A DNA stretch of 16,510 bases from JACQWR01 sp964614365 (GTDB taxonomy: Bacteria > Desulfobacterota > Syntrophia > Syntrophales > JACQWR01). The notes beneath the pieces were generated by a model. It worked only from the letters and a program-made list of their open reading frames with translations. It searched no databases and was not told the DNA's origin. How positions within the stretch are numbered: position 1 is the stretch's first letter; each line of letters begins with the position of its first letter. Below, in pieces: positions 1 to 6,259 of the stretch. The position numbers and the translations under genes were made by a program. Location of the stretch: contig CAZTLA010000063.1 in assembly GCA_964614365.1 (NCBI GenBank), positions 1 through 16,510 on the forward strand, read 5' to 3'.

Positions 1-460
1 CCGCCTCGACGGTCATCGCGTCGGCGACCGCATCCTGGGTCACGTAACCGACCGGCGCCAACAGCGTCGAGAGAATAAACCATGCTTCGGCCGGCATGAT
101 CGCAGCCATTGCCTCGCGCTCGCCGAGCAACCCGACCATGATGAGCAGGCTCATGGCGATCAGCCCGGCGCCGAGGTAGATCAATCCGCTTTTCCAGCGC
201 CAGATCAAATCAACGAGATGCCCCAGCGGCATCTTCAGCGCCCAGGGGATACCGGCCCAAAAGCCGAGGGCAGCGAGAAAGGAGGCCGGGAGGCCGAGAT
301 ATTCCTTGACGAAGAACGTGCCGACGATACCGGTCAGACCCGAGATCCCGGCGGCCATGTAGACCATGAGCGGGGGCAGGTAGGACAGGCGCAGCTCCCT
401 TCCCAGTTCGAGGATGTTATCGTCTATCCATCGGTAGAGTGCGGTAAACAGAGCGTTCAT
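1..460 (-). CDS. BT1/MFS-type membrane transporter, N-terminal part (runs off left edge)
   Basis: An open frame of 153 codons starts at the ATG at 460-458 and continues past the window edge without a stop. The start is well supported: an AGGAGG lies about 9 bases upstream (near 470-475). The protein begins with an amphipathic segment (MNALFTALYRWIDDNILEL). Hydrophobic segments follow at about residues 28-51, 59-76, 92-112 and 126-142. Two motifs, KMPLGHLVDL (about 76-85) and TQDAVADAM (about 141-149), resemble the conserved charged motifs of the BT1 (folate/pteridine) branch of the major facilitator superfamily. The C-terminal half is outside the window, so the substrate cannot be judged. A general MFS transporter is the alternative. 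The next relic upstream on the same strand is also a transporter, so the two may once have been neighbours in one uptake locus. Confidence 0.75.
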   Translation of the reverse strand, partial: MNALFTALYRWIDDNILELGRELRLSYLPPLMVYMAAGISGLTGIVGTFFVKEYLGLPASFLAALGFWAGIPWALKMPLGHLVDLIWRWKSGLIYLGAGLIAMSLLIMVGLLGEREAMAAIMPAEAWFILSTLLAPVGYVTQDAVADAMTVEA

Positions 461-535
461 TTATGAAATCCTCCTGCATGAAGAAATAACTGGGGAATAG
501 CAGGTAACGGTCATGGTTGATTCCCCTTGCCGGGG

Positions 536-1088
536 TTAATCGTGGACCCGGTTGCGGGGATCTCCTCCCGTCGCGAAACCGATGCCGATCAGACCAAGGC
601 CGGCAATGGCAAACATCACTTCGTAACGACCATCGTTTGCCAGCCATCCGAAAGCCGCGCTTCCGGCAGCGATCCCCCAAAAAAGACTACAGACAAAAAA
701 CAAAAAAGCCTTGCCGCGGGCTGCCCGGCTGATCTCCGTACCCCGGAGCTGTAAGGTGGTGTGGAGACCGACGAAACCAAGTCCCATGATAAAGGTGCTT
801 ATCCCGAACGCCCATGACGACCACGTTGGTATGAGCATTAAAAAGGAAGCGCCCATCAGCACGCCGCCGGCTACCGCAGAGGATGCCGCCTATCATGGTC
901 CCGACGCCGAGAAGGGCGATAAGCAGACCGATGGTGAACTGGTCCAGGCGATAGCGATGCGCGGCAAAGGACCCGATATAGGTCATGCCGCCCCACAACA
1001 GAAAGGCCTCAAAGAATATGGCTGTATAAACGAACAGGGCGTAACGATTCCGCAGGAGATCGGTGATACGTTCAGTGCCGGTCGCTGA
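536..1088 (-). pseudogene. Relic of an MFS transporter: C-terminal half only, with a frameshift
   Basis: Two overlapping minus-strand frames together read as the second six-helix half of an MFS protein. The upstream frame (about 1088 to 880) gives a typical inter-domain linker and helices 7-8, including ERITDLLRNRYALF, WGGMTYIGSFAAHRY and IALLGVGTMIGGILCG. The downstream frame (862 to 536) gives helices 9-12, including MLMGASFLMLIPTWSSWAFG. A one-base shift at roughly 865-885 separates them. The upstream frame has no ATG and runs back to a TAG at 1170-1172. I find no helices 1-6 between there and the pdxA-like gene. The gene has therefore lost its first half and its frame. An assembly error could explain the shift but not the missing half. 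Confidence 0.7.
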
Positions 1089-1205
1089 TTTGTTCGATGT
1101 ATGGACCTTAATTCGCCTTCCTTCCTGATTCTTACGTTGGGGTCGGGTAGAAATACGATGAGCCCCTGTCTATGGCAACATCTTCATTTGAACTTCGCGG
1201 CGTGA

Positions 1206-2204
1206 TTACTGAATGTGCAAGCGTGCTTTTACGCCGAGGGCATAGTGTCCGGCGGCGCGAATGGCGTTTATCATGCCCCGCGCATCGGCAATGCCCTTGC
1301 CCGCAATATCGAAAGCCGTCCCGTGATCCACCGACGTGCGCAGGAACTTGAGCCCCATCGTCAGGCTTACCGTGCCGTGAAAGTCCAGCGTCTTCGCGGC
1401 GATGTGCCCTTGATCGTGGTAGAGCGACAACACCCCGTCATAGCGCCCTTCCCGCGCCTGATGAAACACCGCGTCCGCAGGCACCGGTCCGGAGACCCGA
1501 TACCCCCGCGCCTGCGCCTTTGCAACCGCCGGGGCAATCACGTCCATCTCTTCCGTGCCGAACAATCCCCGTTCGCCGCCGTGGGGGTTCAGTGCCGCCA
1601 CCGCAAGCGCCGGGTCCTCCACGCCGAGCTGGCGGAGATAGCGGAGGCACAGCGGCACGGCCGCACAGATATCTTCCTCGGTGATCGCATCGGGAATCTG
1701 CCGGAAGGGCAGGTGGCGGGTGAGGAAGAAAATCTTCAGGGTCTGCACGAGGAAGAGCGTCATCGGCTCGCTGAGGGCGGCACGGGCTTTCAGGGCGGCG
1801 GTATGGTCGATGAAGGGCGCCGCCGCGGCCCGAAGCGACTCCTTGTTGAGCGGCGCCGTCACCAGCCCGTCCAGGTCTCCCGCCAATGCCGCGTCGATTG
1901 CCCGCGTCAGGCAGGCGAATCCCGCCCGCCCGCCGTCCGCCGAAACCATGCCGCAGGGAACCGTCCCGGTCAGGGCGCCCACGTCCACGTAGTCGATCGT
2001 GCCCGCCTCAAACTTCGCCTCGGCGGGCGCACTTACCCGGCGCGCGGCGAGGGTCATGCCCGCTGTCTTCACTGCCGCATCCAGCGTGCACCGGTCCGCA
2101 TAGACCACCGGCCGGACGCTCCGGTGCAGGGCCGGATCGCCGAGCGCCTTGACCACGACCTCCGGCCCCACACCCGCCGGGTCGCCCGCCGTAATTCCTA
2201 TCAC
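1206..2204 (-). CDS. PdxA2-type 4-phospho-threonate/erythronate dehydrogenase-like protein
   Basis: This is a PdxA-family NAD-dependent, metal-dependent decarboxylating dehydrogenase. From the GTG at 2204 it has 332 residues, the normal family length. It shows VIGITAGDPAGVGPE at the N-terminus, TAPLNKESL (about 116-124), and the metal-ligand histidines H134 (FIDHTA), H208 (LNPHGGE) and H263 (YHDQGHIAAKT). TSVDHGTAFDIAG follows near 290-302. YHDQGHIAAKT, rather than the YHDQGLPxLK of vitamin B6 PdxA, points to the PdxA2 branch, known to act on 4-phospho-D-threonate/erythronate. No DUF1537 kinase partner is in view. The true start is probably an ATG at 2245, out of frame because of an A8 run (separate entry). 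It lies about 20 bp after the flavin reductase-like gene and is probably co-transcribed with it. No terminator was seen in 1090-1205. Confidence 0.85.
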   Translation of the reverse strand: MIGITAGDPAGVGPEVVVKALGDPALHRSVRPVVYADRCTLDAAVKTAGMTLAARRVSAPAEAKFEAGTIDYVDVGALTGTVPCGMVSADGGRAGFACLTRAIDAALAGDLDGLVTAPLNKESLRAAAAPFIDHTAALKARAALSEPMTLFLVQTLKIFFLTRHLPFRQIPDAITEEDICAAVPLCLRYLRQLGVEDPALAVAALNPHGGERGLFGTEEMDVIAPAVAKAQARGYRVSGPVPADAVFHQAREGRYDGVLSLYHDQGHIAAKTLDFHGTVSLTMGLKFLRTSVDHGTAFDIAGKGIADARGMINAIRAAGHYALGVKARLHIQ

Positions 2205-2256
2205 CGGCCGTTCACTTTCCAGATTCTGCTCCTTTTTTTTGACATTTATGCTCTCC
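2201..2256 (-). other. A8 slippery run separating the natural ATG and ribosome site from the pdxA-like frame
   Basis: On the minus strand a GGAGAG (2256-2251) stands 5 to 7 bases before an ATG at 2245-2243. That ATG opens ATG TCA followed by eight A (2240-2233), then GGAGCAG. Read without slippage it makes 14 codons and stops at a TGA (2203-2201) that overlaps the GTG at 2204. With one extra A, or a -1 slip on the run, the reading becomes MSKKKEQNLESERPVIGIT and continues into the dehydrogenase. That is a normal family N-terminus. The run could be a sequencing indel, a contingency (phase-variable) tract, a transcriptional slippage site, or a short coupled leader with reinitiation at GTG. Confidence 0.65.
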
Positions 2257-2264
2257 GCAAAAAG

Positions 2265-2864
2265 TCATAGAATATCCGTTGTCCTGCAGAATAGACGTTT
2301 GCCACGATCACTTTTCCCCAGATATCCTACCGTCCTTGCCTTGCGGGGGTCAATACTTCCCGCAGTCAGTATCTCATCTTTCACATGCACGAGAAGTACT
2401 TCGCCGAAATATACCCACCTGATTGTCTCCCCTGCACCGATTTCTATTTCCCGATAAAGACTACATTCAATATTAATGTGGGCTTCTTTTATTAAGGGAG
2501 CCTTAACCTTAACGGCATGAATTGACGTCAACCCTGCCTTTTCAATCTCATTTACGTTGCTTGGATAATCTCCGGATGTTGTTAAAAGGGGTTTCACAAA
2601 ATCTTCGTTCATCATGTTGATCACAAAGTCGCCGCTCTCTGCAATATTGCGAGCGGTGTCCTTTCTTACACCGCTTTTCGATGCAATGGAAACGCAGATC
2701 AGCGGAGGTTCCCAACTGATCGGACAGACGGCGCTGAAAGGGGCTGCGTTATAAACACCATCTGCGCCCACGGTGGAAATAAGCATTACCGGCAGCGGCG
2801 CCATTGCATTGATAAAAAGCTCGTGAATTGTCCGTGGGTCGAGTTTTTTTATTTCAATGATCAT
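2265..2864 (-). CDS. Flavin reductase-like (FMN-binding split-barrel) protein
   Basis: The protein has 199 residues and belongs to the flavin reductase-like / DIM6-NTAB family (PF01613). Such proteins bind FMN and in several cases pass electrons from NAD(P)H to FMN for a partner oxygenase or other acceptor. Visible family features are PLPVMLISTVGADGVYNAAP (about 23-42), then FSAVCPISWEPPLICVSI (about 43-60), then TARNIAESGDFVINM (about 70-84). The late segment WVYFGEVLLVHV (about 149-160) is also typical. The ATG at 2864-2862 is preceded by GAGGGGG at 4 bases, which fixes the start. The gene lies just upstream of the pdxA-like gene (stop at 2265, next ATG at 2245), so they probably form an operon. 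The physiological acceptor cannot be told from sequence. Confidence 0.85.
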   Translation of the reverse strand: MIIEIKKLDPRTIHELFINAMAPLPVMLISTVGADGVYNAAPFSAVCPISWEPPLICVSIASKSGVRKDTARNIAESGDFVINMMNEDFVKPLLTTSGDYPSNVNEIEKAGLTSIHAVKVKAPLIKEAHINIECSLYREIEIGAGETIRWVYFGEVLLVHVKDEILTAGSIDPRKARTVGYLGKSDRGKRLFCRTTDIL

Positions 2865-2910
2865 AATGCCCCCTCATGTCGGTAAACTTCGCGATGTCGA
2901 ATCTTTTCGG

Positions 2911-3090
2911 TTAATATCCTGAAACGCTTACCATGACCTTTCGATCTCGCGGCTTGTTATCGAAGTCAACCAAAACGATCTGCTGCCAGGTTCCCAGGAC
3001 GAGACGGTCCTTGACCAAAGGAATAATTTGAGATTCTATAATCCATTGATCCATCCCGATACCATCTTTTGCGGCGGTTAATTTTAGGTA
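2911..3090 (-). pseudogene. C-terminal relic of a YjbQ/UPF0047 (secondary thiamine-phosphate synthase-like) gene
   Basis: A minus-strand frame of about 59 codons, without a start codon, begins inside the stop region of the 3092-3796 gene and ends at a TAA (2913-2911). It carries the C-terminal signature of the UPF0047/YjbQ family: DGIGMDQWIIES, LVKDRLVLGTWQQIVLVDFD and KPRDRKVMVSVSG. This matches the family pattern of a G-x-L-x-LG-x-WQ-x-I-x-L strand followed by an xPRxRxV segment. The first half of a normal (about 130-140 residue) protein is missing, and the frame upstream hits a TAA at once. It therefore looks like a truncated remnant, perhaps cut when the neighbouring nuclease-like gene arrived. 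It fills most of the 227-bp gap between two intact genes. Confidence 0.65.
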
Positions 3091-3091
3091 G

Positions 3092-3796
3092 TTACCGTTT
3101 TACGCAATCGAGAACTGCCTTAAGGAGCGATGCACTGTGACCAAGTTGCCGGTATGCCTCTTCCGGCGACAGAGTACGATTGCCTTTCCGGAGTTCATTG
3201 CCGAGATCCCGCGCAGCATTTGCGATGCGTGCAATTTCTCCGGCCAGGTCTTCTTCAAAATGATCGCTCCGCAAGGCAATCGGGTACATATTCTTTTCGA
3301 TTTTGTCGATCCTCTGTAATGCTTCCCTTTCGACAACTCCGTCATTTGCCGCATGATGAATCTTACTGAATCCATCCAGCGGGGTATTATGCTGAGGCTG
3401 TGACAGGTCGCCTAGGTAATGGGCGCAATAGGCAAGATGGTATTGGGCATACTTGCCGTCCTTTTGAGTTTTCGCATATGCGCGCAAGGAAGCAATAATA
3501 GCCCCGTAAAGATGTCCTTCCCTATCGCCCGCATCATTGTATCGTTTCACCTGCTCCAGCACCATCTCCGGCGTAACGTTCCCGACACCGTGATTGTTGC
3601 TATAATGATTCCTGTCTTCTGTGAACCCTGCTTTTATTTTGGCAATATCAGGCCCGGCAGCGTTATACCACTTTGCATAACCGGCAGCTTTCGCGATCGC
3701 CAGGTGAGTTTCATCATGCCATGCCGATGCGGGTGTGCCATACAAGGAGAACGCGCATAACAATGTAACGATTGATAACGAAATCCCTTTCTTCAT
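3092..3796 (-). CDS. Secreted zinc-dependent P1-nuclease / phospholipase C-like protein
   Basis: The 234-residue protein starts with a signal peptide (MKK, hydrophobic 4-20, cleavage after TPASA at 25). The mature chain would begin with Trp-His. In the S1/P1 nuclease and bacterial phospholipase C superfamily the mature N-terminal Trp is a zinc ligand, so this is a strong clue. Further candidate ligands are H31, D61, H69, then H126, D130 and H136 in HYLGDLSQPQH (the family HxxGDxxQPxH motif), and H147/H148. It is therefore predicted to be exported and to cleave phosphodiester bonds in nucleic acids or phospholipids; I cannot choose between these. A GAGGG six bases before the ATG at 3796 supports the start. 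The cupin gene ends 9 bp upstream, so the pair is probably one operon. Confidence 0.8.
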   Translation of the reverse strand: MKKGISLSIVTLLCAFSLYGTPASAWHDETHLAIAKAAGYAKWYNAAGPDIAKIKAGFTEDRNHYSNNHGVGNVTPEMVLEQVKRYNDAGDREGHLYGAIIASLRAYAKTQKDGKYAQYHLAYCAHYLGDLSQPQHNTPLDGFSKIHHAANDGVVEREALQRIDKIEKNMYPIALRSDHFEEDLAGEIARIANAARDLGNELRKGNRTLSPEEAYRQLGHSASLLKAVLDCVKR

Positions 3797-3805
3797 TTCC
3801 CGCCC

Positions 3806-4117
3806 TCATGATTTAACCATTACCAACAGCATCTTGAATTGTGTCAACGCCTTTAATGCATGCGGTTTTCCGGCAGGCATAATGATTATCTCCCCTTCTT
3901 TCGCCTGATGGGATTCTCCGGAAATAATAATCTCAGCCTCGCCATCCACGATTTGAACAAGCGCATCAAAGGGCGCAGTATGTTCAGTCAATCCCTGATC
4001 CTTGTCAAAGGCAAAGACGGTCACGGTCCCCGTCGGTTTCTTGATAATCTCTTTGCTGACGACAGAGCCGCCCTGATAGGCTACCATGTCCTTCAAATTC
4101 GAAACGTGCTGAGTCAT
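3806..4117 (-). CDS. Small single-domain cupin protein
   Basis: This is a 103-residue single beta-barrel cupin. The core reads TEHTAPFDALVQIVDGEAEI, then GEIIIMPAGKPHAL, matching cupin motifs 1 and 2. Motif 1 keeps only one histidine, and the usual glutamate is not evident; motif 2 keeps the PxGxxH histidine. Metal binding, if any, would be non-standard. Such small cupins often act in ligand sensing or in turnover of small anions; no specific role can be assigned. I chose the ATG at 4117 because GGAGG (4127-4123) lies 5 bases upstream, rather than the ATG at 4129 or TTG at 4132. It is the first gene of a probable minus-strand unit with the nuclease-like gene. Confidence 0.8.
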   Translation of the reverse strand: MTQHVSNLKDMVAYQGGSVVSKEIIKKPTGTVTVFAFDKDQGLTEHTAPFDALVQIVDGEAEIIISGESHQAKEGEIIIMPAGKPHALKALTQFKMLLVMVKS

Positions 4118-4140
4118 GCTGTCCTCCATCAATGTTTTGC

Positions 4141-4146
4141 ATTATA
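4141..4146 (-). promoter_or_regulatory. Possible -10 box upstream of the cupin gene
   Basis: The minus strand reads TATAAT here, a perfect sigma-70 -10 hexamer, 24 bases before the cupin ATG and its ribosome site. No convincing -35 hexamer lies 16-18 bases upstream (ACCCTT at 17). It could be a weak or activator-dependent promoter, or chance. Confidence 0.35.
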
Positions 4147-4207
4147 AAACCCGCCGGCCGTTTAAGGGTGTGTTACTGATACCATGCCTTGCCAGGAATC
4201 GTATCCC

Positions 4208-4449
4208 TTAAACAAGATGCATCTTTAGCATGGGGGCAATGTTTTCATAGAATTGTTTGTATTCCAGAAACATCTTCGCGGCATCGCTGCCGAATATATC
4301 GTTCCTCATTATCAGTAATCACTGATGTATCCATGATCCCAAGCGTATTGCCGTCCGGTCTGGCATGCATAATCAGCGAGCGGCCTTTACGGCCTGCAGC
4401 GCCCGGTTCATTCCTTATGACGATGTTGCCCTCCTTAAGTTCATTTTAG
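4208..4449 (-). pseudogene. Relic of a tripartite tricarboxylate transporter substrate-binding protein (TctC/Bug family)
   Basis: No intact gene lies here, but the minus strand holds a recognisable fragment. From about 4449 to 4300 one frame reads LKEGNIVIRNEPGAAGRKG, then MHARPDGNTLGIMDTS. This matches the TctC/Bug family pattern V-x-x-NxPGAGGxxG followed by A-x-PDGYTL near the N-terminal lobe. Near 4300 the sense passes to another frame, which reads DIFGSDAAKMFLEY, then KQFYENIAPML, and stops at a TAA at 4210-4208. This resembles the C-terminal helix of the same family. The signal peptide, the first strands and about 150 central residues are gone, which indicates an internal deletion. Periplasmic binding proteins of this kind feed carboxylate uptake systems, which would fit the neighbouring racemase/decarboxylase genes. 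Confidence 0.6.
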
Positions 4450-4458
4450 AGAAACAAC

Positions 4459-4499
4459 AATTGAAGCTTTCCGCGGCAAGCCGCGGAGAATCTTCGATT
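4459..4499. repeat. GC-rich palindromic hairpin 1 (REP-like)
   Basis: TCCGCGGC (4470-4477) and GCCGCGGA (4480-4487) form a perfect 8-bp stem with a 2-base loop. Outside a small internal loop, AATTGAAG and CTTCGATT extend the pairing with one G-T wobble. No T-run follows on either strand, so it is not a standard intrinsic terminator. Together with the second hairpin it looks like a repetitive extragenic palindrome unit. Confidence 0.55.
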
Positions 4500-4515
4500 C
4501 TTAAGGAACACCTTC

Positions 4516-4558
4516 ATTCCCCATTCGCTCGCTTACCCCGCAGCAGGCTGCGGGGAAT
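4516..4558. repeat. GC-rich palindromic hairpin 2 with two alternative pairings (REP-like)
   Basis: CCCCGCAGC (4536-4544) pairs perfectly with GCTGCGGGG (4547-4555) over a 2-base loop. The GGGGAAT at 4552-4558 can instead pair with ATTCCCC at 4516-4522. The two folds are mutually exclusive. There is no T-tract. It sits between the relic binding-protein gene and the racemase-family gene; the rest of 4450-4609 shows no coding sense. Confidence 0.55.
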
Positions 4559-4609
4559 GCGCTTGCTACCGAATTCCGCTCACGATTACGCGCTGCTACA
4601 TCGTTCTTT

Positions 4610-5341
4610 TCAGGTTTCCTCCGTCAGGAGACGGCCGTGTCCCGTCAAAGATTCCCGGACATGGATCATCTGCAAAACCTTCCATAGGGTGGCAGCATGT
4701 GAGGAAAGGACCGGCTTTGCCAGGTCCTTCTCCAACGGTCCGATGCAGGGCAGGGCATTGAGATTCATACAGCTGATGAAGAGGCCGTCGGCGCTTTCAT
4801 CCCCGTTTTCCCGGCAGAACCGGAAGATTTCGCCGGGCGTTGTGGCGGCCCGTTTCTTTCGCGAGGTGATTTCCATGCTCCGGCTCTTTAAGAGCTGGAA
4901 GCCGTTGGCTTGCAGAAATTTCTCCTCAGCGGCATGCGTCTCTTCCCCATAAGGGCTGATGAGCACCATTTTCTTTATTCGGAGTACTTCCAAAGATTCA
5001 AGAACGGCGGAGAGGGTCGAGATGGTGGGAATTCCGGTTTCCTCTTCCATCCGGCGGCAGAACTTCTTGTCTCCGTCAATGCCCTGAATGATCCCGGAAA
5101 CGGTGCAGCAATAGGCGATGCAGTCCACGTCGGCAGTGGCCAGTTCCCTGCCCGCCCGGAAGGCTTCCTTTTCCCTGCTTTGGTGACTCTGGCTTACGCT
5201 TCCCTCAACCAGGATCCGGCTGGCGTAAAAGCATACGCCCGCCGGGGCGAGACGATTATACAGTGGTTCTGTTATTGTTTGGCCACTGTTGACAATCAAC
5301 CCGATTTTCCCGCGCCATCCCATAGACTCATTCATCATCAT
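4610..5341 (-). CDS. Asp/Glu racemase superfamily enzyme (maleate isomerase-like, both cysteines present)
   Basis: The 243-residue protein has the two-lobed aspartate/glutamate racemase fold signature used by maleate isomerase, hydantoin racemase and arylmalonate decarboxylase. IGLIVNSGQTITEP opens lobe 1. AYCCTVSGIIQG (about 76-87) holds the first catalytic cysteine (C78 or C79). LISPYGEETH (127-136) is the family hinge, with a conserved Tyr. FISCMNLNALP (188-198) holds the second cysteine (C191). Both cysteines suggest a 1,1-proton-transfer or cis-trans isomerisation reaction on a dicarboxylate-like substrate. Three consecutive ATG codons (5341, 5338, 5335) are possible starts; a GAGG lies 7 bases before the first. 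The AMDase-like gene upstream on the same strand is probably a paralogue or partner. The substrate is unknown. Confidence 0.8.
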   Translation of the reverse strand: MMMNESMGWRGKIGLIVNSGQTITEPLYNRLAPAGVCFYASRILVEGSVSQSHQSREKEAFRAGRELATADVDCIAYCCTVSGIIQGIDGDKKFCRRMEEETGIPTISTLSAVLESLEVLRIKKMVLISPYGEETHAAEEKFLQANGFQLLKSRSMEITSRKKRAATTPGEIFRFCRENGDESADGLFISCMNLNALPCIGPLEKDLAKPVLSSHAATLWKVLQMIHVRESLTGHGRLLTEET

Positions 5342-5360
5342 GCATCATCCTCTTCCGGAG

Positions 5361-5468
5361 TTACCGGTACTTCTTCAAGAGCGGCGTCGTGTCCTGCCGG
5401 TAGAACTTGAACCTTCGTTTTGCCATCTTGTCGGTAGCGTCCTTGATAAATGAAAGAAGCGCCCTGAC
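5361..5468 (-). other. Protein-like open extension after the stop of the AMDase-like gene
   Basis: Directly after the TGA that ends the 5469-6191 gene, the same frame stays open for 35 codons, with content such as FIKDATDKMAKRRFKFYRQD, before a TAA at 5363-5361. The composition is protein-like (many K, R, D and aromatic residues). I do not recognise the family. The AMDase family normally ends where the TGA is, so I read this as a relic of a third gene's 3' end or as chance, not as readthrough. Confidence 0.25.
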
Positions 5469-6191
5469 TCAGGCCCGACGATTGAACAGCGTTCCGTAAC
5501 CCGAGATCCGGTCGTCGATGCCCAGTTCCTTCAATGCCGCCCAGACCGTTGCCTGAACGGAGGTGATGACCGGCTTCTTTGTTTCCATTTCCAAACGGTC
5601 GATGCTTCCCGCAGTCCTCCACCGGGAACAGGTGAGGTAGTAACCGTCAACTTCCTCTGCCTCCCGGAAGGCGCTCATCGTCAAGTTATACGCGGCATCT
5701 TCCGGAAGCCTGCCGATTTCGATGTTCCTCTCGATACCCATGCCTCTGATGACGGGAACCTCGAAGCCCTTCTCCCGGATATAGGCGGCCAGAAGGCCGT
5801 TCAGCGGCGGCAGGTAGGGAGAGATCAGGGCGAGGCTCCTGATCCCCAGCGCCTCGGCAGCCGCGGCCGCGGCCGATATCTCGGTAATCACGGGAAGGGA
5901 TGTGGCTTTTTCCAGTCGGGAGCGGAGCGCTTCTTCACTCCCCGCACCCTGACTCGCAAATACGGGGCCGCCGCCAAAGATCAGCACCTCCACCCCCTCT
6001 TGCACGAGGGTAAGCGCGGCCTCTTCATACCTGGCGTAGGCCTGCGCAAAATCATCCTTCGTAAGCGACTTGACGGCTGTTGCCACCTGCGTAAGCAGAA
6101 TGTTCTTGGGTATGATCTCGTAGAATTCGTAAACATAATTGTCTCCCCGTGATGGAGAAACCTTGCCTATCCGCGCCCGCCAGGCACTCAT
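5469..6191 (-). CDS. Arylmalonate decarboxylase-like Asp/Glu racemase superfamily enzyme (first cysteine missing)
   Basis: This 240-residue protein belongs to the same superfamily as the gene downstream but is of a different type. The first catalytic cysteine position is glycine: LIFGGGPVFAS puts Gly at 73-75. The second is kept: YYLTCSRWRTA puts Cys at 188. ISPY gives Tyr126, and the C-terminus ends in GYGTLF. These are the positions (G74, Y126, C188) known from Bordetella arylmalonate decarboxylase, which lacks the first cysteine and decarboxylates instead of racemising. The Thr75/Ser76 of that enzyme's dioxyanion hole are Gly/Pro here, so the substrate must differ. WRARIGKVSPSRGD at the N-terminus is typical of uncharacterised AMDase-like proteins. 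A malonate-type decarboxylase or a maleate-isomerase relative are both possible. The ATG at 6191 has only a weak upstream AGAGGG. Confidence 0.8.
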   Translation of the reverse strand: MSAWRARIGKVSPSRGDNYVYEFYEIIPKNILLTQVATAVKSLTKDDFAQAYARYEEAALTLVQEGVEVLIFGGGPVFASQGAGSEEALRSRLEKATSLPVITEISAAAAAAEALGIRSLALISPYLPPLNGLLAAYIREKGFEVPVIRGMGIERNIEIGRLPEDAAYNLTMSAFREAEEVDGYYLTCSRWRTAGSIDRLEMETKKPVITSVQATVWAALKELGIDDRISGYGTLFNRRA

Positions 6192-6227
6192 CGTTTTGCA
6201 CCCTCTCTTTCAACGCTGAAAAATATG

Positions 6228-6259
6228 GACCGTTCATGCCAGCGCCTCCGTTTTGGGAG
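6228..6259 (-). repeat. Short relic copy of the 3' end of the 7062-8294 MFS transporter
   Basis: These 32 bases match 7056-7087 at 27 positions by my count. On the minus strand both encode a PKTEA tail two residues before a TGA and then ACGGTC. Here the tail reads PKTEALA-stop; the intact transporter ends PKTEAPV-stop. The copy suggests that a paralogous transporter once ended here and was removed except for its tail. The rest of 6192-6346 shows no gene. Confidence 0.5.

Noticed and set aside
1215..2270. Long plus-strand open frame (351 codons) opposite the pdxA-like gene
   Set aside because: It is the antisense shadow of a GC-rich conserved gene; its translation is Arg/His/Gln-rich with no family features.
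4459..4558. The GC hairpins as intrinsic terminators of the racemase-family gene
   Set aside because: Neither strand has a T-run after the stems.
5338..5622. Minus-strand frame of 94 codons between the two racemase-family genes
   Set aside because: It overlaps the conserved C-terminus of the AMDase-like gene in another frame; only the last 40 codons are free and they show no family features.
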